Positions 25,552 through 33,735 of a stretch of DNA of 64,000 bases are shown one piece after another. Source of the DNA: Candidatus Cloacimonadota bacterium (lineage in GTDB: Bacteria > Cloacimonadota > Cloacimonadia > Cloacimonadales > Cloacimonadaceae); NCBI GenBank assembly GCA_012728875.1, contig JAAYEF010000002.1, positions 1-64,000 of the forward strand. Direction: 5' to 3'. Position 1 is the stretch's first letter; every line of letters starts with the position of its first letter. Position numbers and translations under genes: made by a program. The notes below the pieces were generated by a model. It searched no databases. It saw nothing but the letters and a program-made list of their open reading frames with translations, and was not told where the DNA came from.

Positions 25552-26832
25552 CTATTCTGCGGCGTCCTCAAGCTGCTCAATCTCCACCTGCTTGATGCTT
25601 TTTCCATCACTTTCCAAAATCTTGAATATCAAACTTCCATCAAGCTCGTGCGTTTCCCCAGCCACGGGAACATGGTTGAACACAGAAAGCAGATACTCCG
25701 CCACGTTGTCATATTCATCGGTATCGATGGAAACATTGAATTCTTGATTGAACTGCCGGATGCCGTAGGCGCCGCTCACCCTGCAGGTTTTGGGGTCAAC
25801 CCTCTCAAATTCCAGAATTTCCTCGTGGTCATATTCATCGTGAATTTCGCCCACGATCTCTTCCAAAATGTCTTCCAGAGAAATGATTCCGGAGGTGCCG
25901 CCATATTCATCCACCACCACAGCCATTTGCATTTTTTTGATCTTGAACTGGTTCAGCAGGGCTTGAACCTTCATGTTCTCGGTCACGAACCAAGCAGGGC
26001 GCATCAGCTCCGTGAGCAGCTTTTTTTCAGGATAGAGCAGCAGGTCTTTGGCATGAATCACCCCGATGATATCATCAATGGTTTCACGATATACGGGAAT
26101 TCGGGAGTGTCCGCAGCTTGTGATCATTTCCCTCAGTTCATCCAAGTTTTGACCAGCTTCAATGGCCACCACTTTCACGCGCGGCACATAGATTTCGGTG
26201 AGCTTTGCCTCGCGAAACCGGAACAAGCCCACCAGCATCTGCTTTTCATTTTCATCCAGGCTGTGTTTGGAATGGCGCGACTGGATGAGATTGTTGAATT
26301 CTTCTGCAGTAAGCCGAGGCAGCAGATGTGCATCCATGCTGTGTTTTTTTGTGATGAGGAAGGTGAATTTTTCGATGAGCCAAACCGCAGGATACATGAT
26401 ATAGCTGAACAAAAGCAAGGGCAGGCTGGTAATGCGGGCAAAATCGTTTGCCGTGGCAAGCGCAACCAGTTTGGGAATGATTTCCGCAAATATCACGATC
26501 ACCAAAGTGGTTATCGTCACCTGCAAGCTCAACGCCAGAGAGGAGTTGGCACCATGTTTGTCTGCTATGCCAAGCGCCACCAACGTCGCCAGGGAGGATA
26601 TGGCAATATGCACAAATGTGTTTCCCAGCAACACTGTCACCAAAAGGCGCCGGGGCTGACGCAAAAGGTTCAAGATACGCCGGGCGCTTCGTCCCTTATT
26701 TTGTTCAAGCTTTTTCAAATAGATGCGGGAAAGCGAAAAGAAAGCTGTTTCCGATCCGGCAAAAAACGCCGAAAGCAGCAGCAAAGCCAGAATCACCAGC
26801 AATAAAGGGCCTTCGTCCACTTTACTGAACAC
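25552..26832 (-). CDS. CNNM/CorC-type transporter with CBS domains ('hemolysin' family)
   Basis: The 426-aa protein has an N-terminal CNNM membrane domain of about three helices (residues 10-170) with SGSETAFFSLSR-like AFFAGSETAFFSLSR. A CBS pair (about 205-325, with IPVYRETIDDIIGVIHAKDLL and VVDEYGGTSGIISLEDILEEIVGEI) and a CorC_HlyC domain at the C terminus follow. Homologues export or sense Mg or Co ions; the hemolysin label is historical. The gene overlaps ybeY by 11 bp, and ybeY-corC-like pairing is a common bacterial arrangement. Confidence 0.92.
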   Translation of the reverse strand: MFSKVDEGPLLLVILALLLLSAFFAGSETAFFSLSRIYLKKLEQNKGRSARRILNLLRQPRRLLVTVLLGNTFVHIAISSLATLVALGIADKHGANSSLALSLQVTITTLVIVIFAEIIPKLVALATANDFARITSLPLLLFSYIMYPAVWLIEKFTFLITKKHSMDAHLLPRLTAEEFNNLIQSRHSKHSLDENEKQMLVGLFRFREAKLTEIYVPRVKVVAIEAGQNLDELREMITSCGHSRIPVYRETIDDIIGVIHAKDLLLYPEKKLLTELMRPAWFVTENMKVQALLNQFKIKKMQMAVVVDEYGGTSGIISLEDILEEIVGEIHDEYDHEEILEFERVDPKTCRVSGAYGIRQFNQEFNVSIDTDEYDNVAEYLLSVFNHVPVAGETHELDGSLIFKILESDGKSIKQVEIEQLEDAAE

Positions 26833-27277
26833 CTCGCATTAGTTTATTTTTATAATACTCTTCTTTTGTTTTCATTAGTTTTTGGTCTCCTGTGCGGATA
26901 TGGTCAAAACCCAATCCGTGCAGCAATCCATGGATAAAAATCTCCATCAGTTCTTGTTCCAGGCTGTTTGAACCCTTTTGGCGCTCCACTTGATTTATGT
27001 CAATAATAATATCACAAAACACCGGCGTAGCAAGTTCTGCATCGCTCTTTGGCAGTTCCGCACCCAGGTCAAAACTCAGCACATCCGTCGCAGAATCATG
27101 ACCGCGGTAAAGCCTGTTATATTCGCGCATCGCTTCATCATTGCAGATCAAAACACCGATCTGGCACGGAGCTCCGGGTCTTTCACTTCCACAGATCAGC
27201 CTTGCCGCTTCCTGCAAAGGTTCAGAATCCAGCTCAAAATCGGTTTCGTTCTCTATGTTCAGTTGTATCGGACTCAC
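26822..27277 (-). CDS. ybeY: Endoribonuclease YbeY (16S rRNA 3'-end maturation)
   Basis: The 151-aa protein has the zinc-binding signature HGLLHGLGFDH near residue 117 (H-x3-H-x5-H) and the upstream YRGHDSATDVLSF segment typical of YbeY. It functions in 16S rRNA 3' processing and ribosome quality control. Length is normal. It overlaps pgpH upstream by 4 bp (ATGA) and the CNNM gene downstream by 11 bp. The order pgpH-ybeY is widely conserved. Confidence 0.95.
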   Translation of the reverse strand: MSPIQLNIENETDFELDSEPLQEAARLICGSERPGAPCQIGVLICNDEAMREYNRLYRGHDSATDVLSFDLGAELPKSDAELATPVFCDIIIDINQVERQKGSNSLEQELMEIFIHGLLHGLGFDHIRTGDQKLMKTKEEYYKNKLMRGVQ

Positions 27278-29388
27278 TGCTTTTTTTCTTCGGGATATTC
27301 CAGTCTTTTGCGAAAAACGCTTTCCAAAATGGGCAGCATGGCTTTTTTTGCCAAAGCGAGATCTTTCACCGTGATGGGCGCTTCGTCAAACTGCCCTTCC
27401 CGAATCAGGCGCAGGATGGTGTCGTCAATCAGTTTGGCAATTTCGTCTTCGTTTGCCTCTTTTTTCGACTTGCTGATGGATTCAACCACATCCGCCAGCA
27501 TCACCAAAGCGGTTTCCTTGGTTTGCGGCAGCGGACCGGGATACTGATAATCCTCAAGGTTTATTTCTTCTCCACTACGTTTGGCTTCATCCAAAAAATA
27601 GCGGATATAGCCGGTGCCATGATGCTGCAGAATAAAATCGATAACTGCCTGGGGCAGCCCGTGCTTTTCCGCCAGCGCAACCCCCTCGCGAACGTGATCC
27701 CGAATGATGTCGGCGCTTTCCCTGGGACTCAGTTTTTCATAAAACTCCGAGCTATCCTCATTGTTTTCGGTGAAAATATCGGGGTTTACGGTTTTTCCGA
27801 TGTCGTGGTAGTAGCTGCCAACCCTCGCCAAAAGCGGGTTTGCGCCGATGGCTTCGGCAGCCTGTTCCGCCAAATTTCCCACAATCAGGCTGTGGTGATA
27901 GGTTCCCACCGCGCTGGTTGCCAATCTTTTCAGCAGGGGAGTATTGAAATCCTGCAATTCCAGCAAAAGCTGCTTTGTGGCGCGGTTCCAACGGCGTTCA
28001 AAAAAGCTGACGAAGCCCAGGGTTCCCAAAACCACAAACGAGGTTGAAACCATGGAGTAGCCAGCATTGTGGAACAGGTTCACCAGCATCTCGGTCAGGT
28101 TTTCGCCGGTGAAAAACAGCAGCCGCACCGCTCCATTGATCAGGTTCACGGAAAGATATTGGAAAATCCAAATGCGGAAAAAAGCATGACGCGACTCATA
28201 TCTGCGAATCAACGCCAGGGTCATCAGCGACGATGCCAAAAGCATTGCCAGGCCCGAGGCATCCCAGTTCACAAAAGGCGCCACTGCCAAAACGCTGAAT
28301 GCAGAGAACAAAAACCCAAATTCATAGCCCATCAAAATTGCTGTGGAAAGCACCACCAAGCCGAAGGGAATCAGGCTGATGTTTTGTCCAAAAAGCTGGA
28401 TGGTTATCAAAGCAATCAACACTTGGATCAAGAGGCCCAGGTTCAAATATACCACACCGAGATTTCCATCTCCCTCTCTCAGCGGGACTTTCAACAGATT
28501 CAGATTGAACGCAAAAACCACCGCAAAAAAATATGCCAAAAGGCTGATGAAGCCGAGCAATTGCATGATGCCGGAGCGGTGTTCGCCACGAACCTGATAT
28601 TCCTGGGAAAGTGAGGCAAGCTTGTTGATGTCCTCTTCCCCAAGCTTTTGCCCGCGGCGCACAATGGCTTCTCCCTCATGCAGGGTCCCTTCCACGGGCT
28701 CGATTCCAGCTTTCAGGCTATCCTGGATCTCAGCGTATCTTTGCTTGTCGATCACGAGATTGGGTTTGATCAATTTTGTTGAATTTGCCTCAACCAAAGA
28801 CGCCTGAATCGGGTCCAGCCTTTGCAGGGCAAGACGTTTGGCTTCATCCAGATCAAAGAATCGGCTCAAGCTGCGCTTCTGCATTCCTTTTTCCGAGCGC
28901 ACCAAAATGCTGTCGCCGCCGATTTCTTCATATATGCCGGCACGATAGAGGGTTTCAAGATTCCTCTTGATGGCATCGTGGGTGGCGGCAACCTTTTTCA
29001 AATCCAGATTCAGAAGACTTTCCACCTCTTCCAGTTCAAAACCCTGCTGCCTTGCTTTGAGCGCCGCAGTTTCCGGGTCTTTGCTGCCGGAGGATTCATA
29101 GATCAGGTCAAAAAGCCGGTTCAGGTCGCTATATGCTTCAAACTCAGCATCTTCGCTAAACCTGTATGGCTTTCCAACCTCAGCAAGTTTAAGCTCAAAT
29201 TCCTTCTGGATTTGAGTATCGGTTTTCAAAATGGGAAAATCAAAGGGTGCCAAAATATCGTATTCGGCAACCTGTCCCGCAGAATAGGGATAATCAGGAT
29301 ACTTCTGCCTGTTGGCCAAGATTAGCTGGTACAGCCCTGCCACGCATAAGGCTGTAATTATCGCCACTAAAACATGTTTCGATCTCAT
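27274..29388 (-). CDS. 7TM-HD family phosphohydrolase (PgpH-type)
   Basis: The 704-aa protein has an N-terminal membrane anchor, an extracytoplasmic 7TMR-HDED domain (about 35-265), seven hydrophobic helices (about 275-475) and a cytoplasmic HD domain. In the HD domain, TYHHSLIVGNLAEQAAEAIG, YYHDIGK and the later DHVREGV and QHHGTG supply the metal ligands. Listeria PgpH, with this architecture, degrades c-di-AMP. It is the first gene of the long minus-strand operon and is encoded directly before ybeY. The roughly 380-bp gap upstream carries the repeat element at 29556-29686. Confidence 0.92.
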   Translation of the reverse strand: MRSKHVLVAIITALCVAGLYQLILANRQKYPDYPYSAGQVAEYDILAPFDFPILKTDTQIQKEFELKLAEVGKPYRFSEDAEFEAYSDLNRLFDLIYESSGSKDPETAALKARQQGFELEEVESLLNLDLKKVAATHDAIKRNLETLYRAGIYEEIGGDSILVRSEKGMQKRSLSRFFDLDEAKRLALQRLDPIQASLVEANSTKLIKPNLVIDKQRYAEIQDSLKAGIEPVEGTLHEGEAIVRRGQKLGEEDINKLASLSQEYQVRGEHRSGIMQLLGFISLLAYFFAVVFAFNLNLLKVPLREGDGNLGVVYLNLGLLIQVLIALITIQLFGQNISLIPFGLVVLSTAILMGYEFGFLFSAFSVLAVAPFVNWDASGLAMLLASSLMTLALIRRYESRHAFFRIWIFQYLSVNLINGAVRLLFFTGENLTEMLVNLFHNAGYSMVSTSFVVLGTLGFVSFFERRWNRATKQLLLELQDFNTPLLKRLATSAVGTYHHSLIVGNLAEQAAEAIGANPLLARVGSYYHDIGKTVNPDIFTENNEDSSEFYEKLSPRESADIIRDHVREGVALAEKHGLPQAVIDFILQHHGTGYIRYFLDEAKRSGEEINLEDYQYPGPLPQTKETALVMLADVVESISKSKKEANEDEIAKLIDDTILRLIREGQFDEAPITVKDLALAKKAMLPILESVFRKRLEYPEEKKQ

Positions 29389-29555
29389 AAGCTTAGGTTT
29401 CCGTAATCGGGTATTTTGTCAAGATTCTTGAAAGGGCAAATGCGCTCTGGCTATGTTTGGGGTTTTTTAGCCAACCAAAAACTACAACCCTTTTTATGTG
29501 GCAAGCCATGCTGAGCCTTCATGTTTTCTACTTTTCATGTGTCAGATGAGTCCTG

Positions 29556-29686
29556 GATTTTCGGTCAACCTATTTTAGGACGGGTCAGCCTTGCCTGAAA
29601 GCCTTAATCAAGTGATCATCAAGCCTTAATCAAGCGTTAACTATTAAGACTTGATTAAGGCTTGATTAAGAAGTGATCGACGCTTT
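29556..29686. repeat. Palindromic 11-bp-periodic repeat element, copy 1
   Basis: The core (29598-29686) has TCAAG at 29608, 29619 and 29630 and CTTGA at 29650 and 29661, with a degenerate AGTGA at 29672. All are exactly 11 bp apart on each side and symmetric about 29642. A perfect 15-bp stem (29620-29634 with 29650-29664) encloses a 15-nt loop. A 32-bp flank (29556-29587) starting GATTTTCGGTCAACC lies 10 bp to the left of the core; its inverse, with one mismatch, lies to the right of copy 3. It occupies the gap between radA and pgpH, both on the minus strand; no gene is seen in 29389-29769. Confidence 0.9.
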
Positions 29687-29769
29687 GAAACAGGTGCAGA
29701 AGGAAGGCTCATGCATGGTTTAGGCTGTATATTTAAAAGGATGACACTCCAAATGAGAAACCGGTAAAA

Positions 29770-31110
29770 TCATTTATCCAGGCTGTTATACAACTCCCGC
29801 ACGTCCCTGATTCGGATAGCCTTGCTTTTGGGACTCAGCTTGGCATGCGCTGAAACAAAGATTTTCTGATAGCCCAGCCTGGAAGCTTCGTTCACCCGGG
29901 TTTCCAGTTGAGTAACGGGGCGCACCTCACCGTTCAATCCAACTTCGCCGATGAAAACTGACTTTTCAGGCAAAGGTTTGTCTTTCAAACTGGAAATGAT
30001 GGCAGCCAGGATCGCCAAATCCAAGCCCGGGTCAGTGGTTCTGATTCCACCTGCCAGATTGATGAATACGTCGCTGGAGCGCAGATAGAGAGCCAGGTTC
30101 TTTTCCAATATGGCAAGCAGCATCGCCAGTTTTTTCTGTTCCAAACCCACCACCACGCGCTGCGGAGTTCCATAGTTCGAGGATGTTGCCAGCGCCTGCA
30201 CCTCCACCAAAAAGGATCTGGACCCCTCCATCAGGCAGCCGATGGAACTTCCGTTATGTTCGCCTGTGTCGGAAAGAAAAATGTGGTTCGGCTCGGAAAC
30301 CTCCATCAAACCTGCATTGGTCATCTCAAAAATGCCGATTTCGTTGGTGGATCCAAAGCGGTTTTTCACTGCACGCAGGATTTTGTATTGACCGCGCAAT
30401 TCTCCTTCAAAATACAAAACCGTATCCACCATGTGTTCGATGATCTTGGGGCCTGCCACAAAACCTTCCTTGGTCACGTGCCCAACCATGAACACGGGCA
30501 CCTTCAACGTTTTGGCGCTGCGCAGGATGCGGTTGCTGGTTTCGCGCAATTGCGTGATGCTTCCGGGCAGCGAATCCACCCCCGGCAGGCTGACAGACTG
30601 GATGGAGTCCACAATCACCAGATCAGGACTGCTTTCCTCCATTGCCGCCAGCATTGCCTCGGCGTCGTTCGTGCACAGCAGCCACACGTTTTCGCTTTTC
30701 ACATTCAGCCTCACGCTGCGCAGGTGAATCTGCTCGTTGCTTTCCTCGCCGGATACGTAAAGCACTTTTTTACCCTTGCTTCCCATCCACTCCGAAAGCT
30801 GCATCATCAGCGTGGATTTCCCGATTCCGGGCTCTCCGCCAATCAAAACAAGCATGCCGTTGACGATGCCTCCGCCAACCACGAGGTCAAACTCCCTGAT
30901 CCCTGTTGCCATGCGGGCTTCGCCGCTTTCCTTGATGTCTCGCAGGCGCTCGGGCTTGAGGGCGCGATGATCTGCTGCTCCGCCCTTGCTCTGTTTTCCG
31001 GTTAGCCTGGAGCTTTCCTTCATGGTGGACCAGCTTCCGCAGGAGGGGCATTTGCCGCTCCATTTGGTGGATTCAAAGCCGCAATCTGTGCAAAAAAACG
31101 CATTTGCCAT
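29770..31110 (-). CDS. radA: DNA repair protein RadA (Sms)
   Basis: RadA is a hexameric DnaB-like ATPase that drives branch migration in recombination. The protein of about 446 aa starts with a C4 zinc finger (CTDCGFESTKWSGKCPSCGSW), has Walker A GGEPGIGKST near residue 96, the RadA-specific KNRFGSTNEIG motif near 245, and a C-terminal Lon-like domain (DLAILAAIISSL, IGEVGLNGEVRPV). I take ATG 31110 (MANAFFC) because GAGG precedes it and it matches the family N terminus; the frame extends 51 codons further upstream without support. Confidence 0.96.
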   Translation of the reverse strand: MANAFFCTDCGFESTKWSGKCPSCGSWSTMKESSRLTGKQSKGGAADHRALKPERLRDIKESGEARMATGIREFDLVVGGGIVNGMLVLIGGEPGIGKSTLMMQLSEWMGSKGKKVLYVSGEESNEQIHLRSVRLNVKSENVWLLCTNDAEAMLAAMEESSPDLVIVDSIQSVSLPGVDSLPGSITQLRETSNRILRSAKTLKVPVFMVGHVTKEGFVAGPKIIEHMVDTVLYFEGELRGQYKILRAVKNRFGSTNEIGIFEMTNAGLMEVSEPNHIFLSDTGEHNGSSIGCLMEGSRSFLVEVQALATSSNYGTPQRVVVGLEQKKLAMLLAILEKNLALYLRSSDVFINLAGGIRTTDPGLDLAILAAIISSLKDKPLPEKSVFIGEVGLNGEVRPVTQLETRVNEASRLGYQKIFVSAHAKLSPKSKAIRIRDVRELYNSLDK

Positions 31111-31292
31111 ATTATTTTCCTCTTGATGTTGCAAATATTCCACAGCCCTAAATATGGCAAGAACTTTTTTGCAATGCGGGTTTGGCGGATGCCTCACAAA
31201 AATATGATAACGCAAAACCGTCTCGAATCGGAAAATTTTCCTTGCGTAATCTAATAGAGTCATTATTAATGTATTCAGAGGTTAGACTTTTT

Positions 31293-31532
31293 ATGAAAAC
31301 TAAAATAATTGTCTTTGGAACACCAACTTGCGGGTGGTGTAAAAAAGTGAAAGACTATCTTTCAAACAAAGGATTTCAATATAAATATATAGATGTGTCA
31401 AAAGATGACCAGGCTCTGCGCGATATGCAGCGCAAAACCGGTCAAATGGGTGTCCCCCAACTTTGGATTAACAACAAGGCAGTGGTTGGGTTCGATAAAG
31501 GCAAAATCGACCGTCTGCTGCAAAATCAATAA
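31293..31532 (+). CDS. Glutaredoxin-like protein (NrdH/Grx type, CGWC)
   Basis: The 79-aa protein has the thioredoxin fold of small glutaredoxins, with redox centre TPTCGWCKKVK near residue 13, the cis-proline segment GVPQLWI and a GFDKGKI C-terminal motif. ATG 31293 gives the family's normal length; AGAGG lies 12 nt upstream. Two earlier in-frame ATGs (31182, 31269) are not needed. It reduces disulphides in cytosolic proteins, with electrons from glutathione or thioredoxin reductase. It leads a four-gene plus-strand operon (16 bp to the MarR gene), divergent from radA. Confidence 0.88.
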   Translation: MKTKIIVFGTPTCGWCKKVKDYLSNKGFQYKYIDVSKDDQALRDMQRKTGQMGVPQLWINNKAVVGFDKGKIDRLLQNQ

Positions 31533-31548
31533 TCATAAGGAGAAAGTC

Positions 31549-32004
31549 ATGAAAGTAAACGCCGATCATTTCCATGGTCTCATCACCAGGTTGCAAGTTG
31601 TATTGAGCGAGATCGACTATGCCCAAAAGGCGTGTCTGCAGGCTGGAAAGATGGAATGTCAGTTGCTGAACCACCTCTACGTGGTAAAGGAACCCATCAA
31701 CATGAACGAGCTTGCAAAAGTTCTGAACGTTTCACACAGCCGTATCACCAGGATTATGGACAATCTTGTCAGCAAAAAACTCGTGATGCGCAAACCTTCT
31801 GAAAAAGACCGTCGCTGCTGGTTTGCCCTGATCACAGAAAAGGGCAAAAAGCTTGCTGAAAACAGCCGCCAAACGGTTGTTGACCATCAAATCAAGATTA
31901 TGGCTGAGCTTCCTGAAAAGGATATCGAAACCATTTACAAATCTTTGAAAAGCTACGTGGAAGAATATGAGAAGGTGCTGCAAACCACAGTCATAGGAAT
32001 CTGA
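31549..32004 (+). CDS. MarR-family transcriptional regulator, possibly redox-sensing
   Basis: The protein of about 151 aa has the winged-helix core of MarR proteins: a recognition-helix region LAKVLNVSHSRITRIMDNLVSKKLV and the wing PSEKDRRCWFALITEKGKKL. Cysteines near residues 29 and 37, in or just after the first helix, recall the sensing Cys of OhrR, but the position is not identical. AAGGAG (31537-31542) supports ATG 31549. Because the next gene is OsmC/Ohr-type, OhrR-like control of its own operon by oxidation is a reasonable inference. The operator was not identified. Confidence 0.85.
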   Translation: MKVNADHFHGLITRLQVVLSEIDYAQKACLQAGKMECQLLNHLYVVKEPINMNELAKVLNVSHSRITRIMDNLVSKKLVMRKPSEKDRRCWFALITEKGKKLAENSRQTVVDHQIKIMAELPEKDIETIYKSLKSYVEEYEKVLQTTVIGI

Positions 32005-32009
32005 ATTAA

Positions 32010-32441
32010 ATGAGCACAAAAACCACTCTTGAATGGACAGGAGGAATGTCTTTTGATGGTGTTGCAAATGGGCACCACATCACTTTGGACACAGACTCCA
32101 AATGGGGCGGGCAGGATCAAGGTCCCCGGCCAAAACCTCTGTTGTTACTTGCCTTAAGCGGCTGTTCCGGAATGGACACAGTGTCGCTTTTGGAAAAAAT
32201 GCGTGTGCAGAACTATAAGTTTAAGGTGGATATTGAAGCTGATTCAACTTCCGATCACCCAATCACTTACCACACCATTCGCATGGATTTTCGCTTTTGG
32301 GGTGAAGATATTCCGCAGGATAAAGTGGTTAAGGCAGTAACAATGTCGATAGAACGTTACTGCGGAGCCCATGCCATGCTGTCACGCTCTGCAAACATTA
32401 TTTCCAGAATTTTTATCAACGACGAAGAGGTAACAAAATGA
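32010..32441 (+). CDS. OsmC/Ohr-family peroxide-detoxifying protein
   Basis: The 143-aa protein has the two active-site cysteines of the OsmC superfamily in their usual contexts: the first in LALSGCSGMDTVSLLEKM near residue 50, the second in IERYCGAHAMLS near 115. Family enzymes reduce organic hydroperoxides using lipoyl or other dithiols. It follows the MarR-type gene by 5 bp and overlaps the thioredoxin-like lipoprotein by 4 bp (ATGA), consistent with a thiol-stress operon. The substrate is not fixed by the sequence. Confidence 0.9.
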   Translation: MSTKTTLEWTGGMSFDGVANGHHITLDTDSKWGGQDQGPRPKPLLLLALSGCSGMDTVSLLEKMRVQNYKFKVDIEADSTSDHPITYHTIRMDFRFWGEDIPQDKVVKAVTMSIERYCGAHAMLSRSANIISRIFINDEEVTK

Positions 32442-32989
32442 GAACAACTCTAGTGCTTATCGCGCTGTTGGCTTTTTCTGTGGTGGGCTGCACCGCTCAG
32501 GATGCCAAACCCGCAGATGACACCGACAGCCAGCCCCTCCTGAAGGTGAAATCCGATGAAGAACTCTCGGAAAAACCCCAGGCTGAAGACATTGACTATG
32601 AGCTTGGCACTTGGATTACAGACTACAACGCTGCCTTGCAATATGCCAAGGCGTTGGATCGCCCCATCATGGCAAACTTCACCGGCTCGGACTGGTGTCC
32701 CTGGTGTTTCAAGATTCGGGATGAGATCCTGGTCAAAGAGGCTTTCAAGGCTTATGCCCGCGACAATCTGGTTTTATTAACCTTGGATTTTCCCCGCCAA
32801 AAAAAGCTTCCCCAAGCTGAAGTGGATCAAAACAATAGGCTGCTCCAGCAATTTGACGTTTCGGGATTTCCCACCATCATGCTGATCGACTCCAACGGAA
32901 AAGAAATTGCACGCACTGGCTATCAACCCGGTGGAGCCGAACCTTATGTGAAGCATCTGAAGAGTCTTCTGGCCAAAAAATCAGAATAG
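32438..32989 (+). CDS. Thioredoxin-fold lipoprotein (CPWC)
   Basis: The 183-aa protein has a lipoprotein signal peptide with lipobox VVGC near residue 18. An acidic linker is followed by a thioredoxin-like domain starting near residue 60 with NFTGSDWCPWCFKIRDEIL, where CPWC is the redox pair, and a cis-proline segment SGFPTIMLIDSNG. It resembles the thioredoxin_7/DUF255-like periplasmic proteins. It probably acts on exported proteins at the membrane and closes the redox operon, followed by a hairpin terminator at 33020-33058. Confidence 0.88.
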   Translation: MRTTLVLIALLAFSVVGCTAQDAKPADDTDSQPLLKVKSDEELSEKPQAEDIDYELGTWITDYNAALQYAKALDRPIMANFTGSDWCPWCFKIRDEILVKEAFKAYARDNLVLLTLDFPRQKKLPQAEVDQNNRLLQQFDVSGFPTIMLIDSNGKEIARTGYQPGGAEPYVKHLKSLLAKKSE

Positions 32990-33019
32990 ACATCGCTGAT
33001 AACCTTCAGCACTGTGATA

Positions 33020-33058
33020 AAAAGGCGTGTGGCGATCCTTGATTGTCTCACGCCTTTT
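33020..33058 (+). terminator. Terminator of the redox operon
   Basis: A 10-bp perfect stem, AAAAGGCGTG (33020-33029) with CACGCCTTTT (33049-33058), over a 19-nt loop, with the T-run inside the 3' arm. The A-run in the 5' arm could also serve the opposite strand. Confidence 0.75.
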
Positions 33059-33074
33059 CCTTTGTCAAAATCAT

Positions 33075-33097
33075 AATGCGGTCGGCTAAGCCGCATT
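33075..33097 (-). terminator. Probable terminator of the gyrA-lipoprotein transcript
   Basis: AATGCGG (33075-33081) pairs with CCGCATT (33091-33097) six bases past the stop of the minus-strand lipoprotein gene. On that strand the hairpin is followed by ATGATTTTGAC, a weak T-run. Confidence 0.5.
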
Positions 33098-33102
33098 AAG
33101 GC

Positions 33103-33735
33103 TTAATCTCGGATGAACTCCACGCTTCCGCCCGGCAATTCTAAAGAAACGGCATTCTGATTACCCGATATCAAATCAAAGAAGAGCCAGCCTTCTTTGC
33201 TGCCGCCGGGCAGGATGTTTCCAAAACCAAAGAAGTTGTCTGCCAGGCGTAAATACTGTTCCTGCAGCGCGCGTTCACGCTCTTCCCAATCCTGGGGTTT
33301 TTCTTCAAACATAGTTTCCGAAAAAGGATCCATGAAACCACGCCGATCCAAACTTCCCGCCACAGTCTGCAAAGGAAGAGGATACAGCAACTGCTCTGAA
33401 GTATGCAGGGCAAAGGCTTCCCGTCTCAGAGCAACCGTTTTACCCGATGTGTTTTTCACCCTCACAAAGATGGCAAAATAGTCCGAAGACAGTCTACTGG
33501 AATTGGCAGAATATGGCTTGATCTTGGTGAAAAGGGTGAGACTGTCGGTTTTCACAATTGCCCAGCCTTCCTCCACAGCGTAATCCGGTGAAGCCTTGGG
33601 CAGCCACAGTTTGGGAGCGCAGCCCGCCAAAAACAAGACCCCTGAAAACAGCAGAATGAAAGCAAGTATTGTCTTGATACAAAAAGGCCCCCGTTTTGTT
33701 TGAACCGGGGGCCGCAAGTGATTTTTATTCTTCAT
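33103..33735 (-). CDS. Putative lipoprotein of unknown function
   Basis: The protein of about 210 aa has a hydrophobic segment ending in a lipobox (FLAGC), then a soluble domain of beta-strand character with an E/R-rich helical segment near 150. I recognise no family. The start is uncertain: ATG 33735 overlaps the last codons of gyrA, and the codons just after it lie inside a strong GC-rich hairpin (33687-33714) that looks like the gyrA terminator. Translation may be coupled to gyrA, or the real start may be a non-ATG codon after the hairpin, close to the signal peptide. Confidence 0.65.
   Translation of the reverse strand: MKNKNHLRPPVQTKRGPFCIKTILAFILLFSGVLFLAGCAPKLWLPKASPDYAVEEGWAIVKTDSLTLFTKIKPYSANSSRLSSDYFAIFVRVKNTSGKTVALRREAFALHTSEQLLYPLPLQTVAGSLDRRGFMDPFSETMFEEKPQDWEERERALQEQYLRLADNFFGFGNILPGGSKEGWLFFDLISGNQNAVSLELPGGSVEFIRD
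33687..33714 (-). terminator. Strong hairpin terminator after gyrA, inside the next ORF
   Basis: GGCCCCCG (33687-33694) pairs perfectly with CGGGGGCC (33707-33714) over a 12-nt loop. On the minus strand it is followed directly by TTTTTG. It lies about 10 bp after the gyrA stop and within the N-terminal codons of the lipoprotein frame. Confidence 0.8.

Noticed and set aside
25648-26805. 385-codon plus-strand ORF opposite the CNNM gene
   Set aside because: Antisense shadow rich in His, Gln and Phe with no recognisable motif; the minus-strand frame has clear CBS and CNNM signatures.
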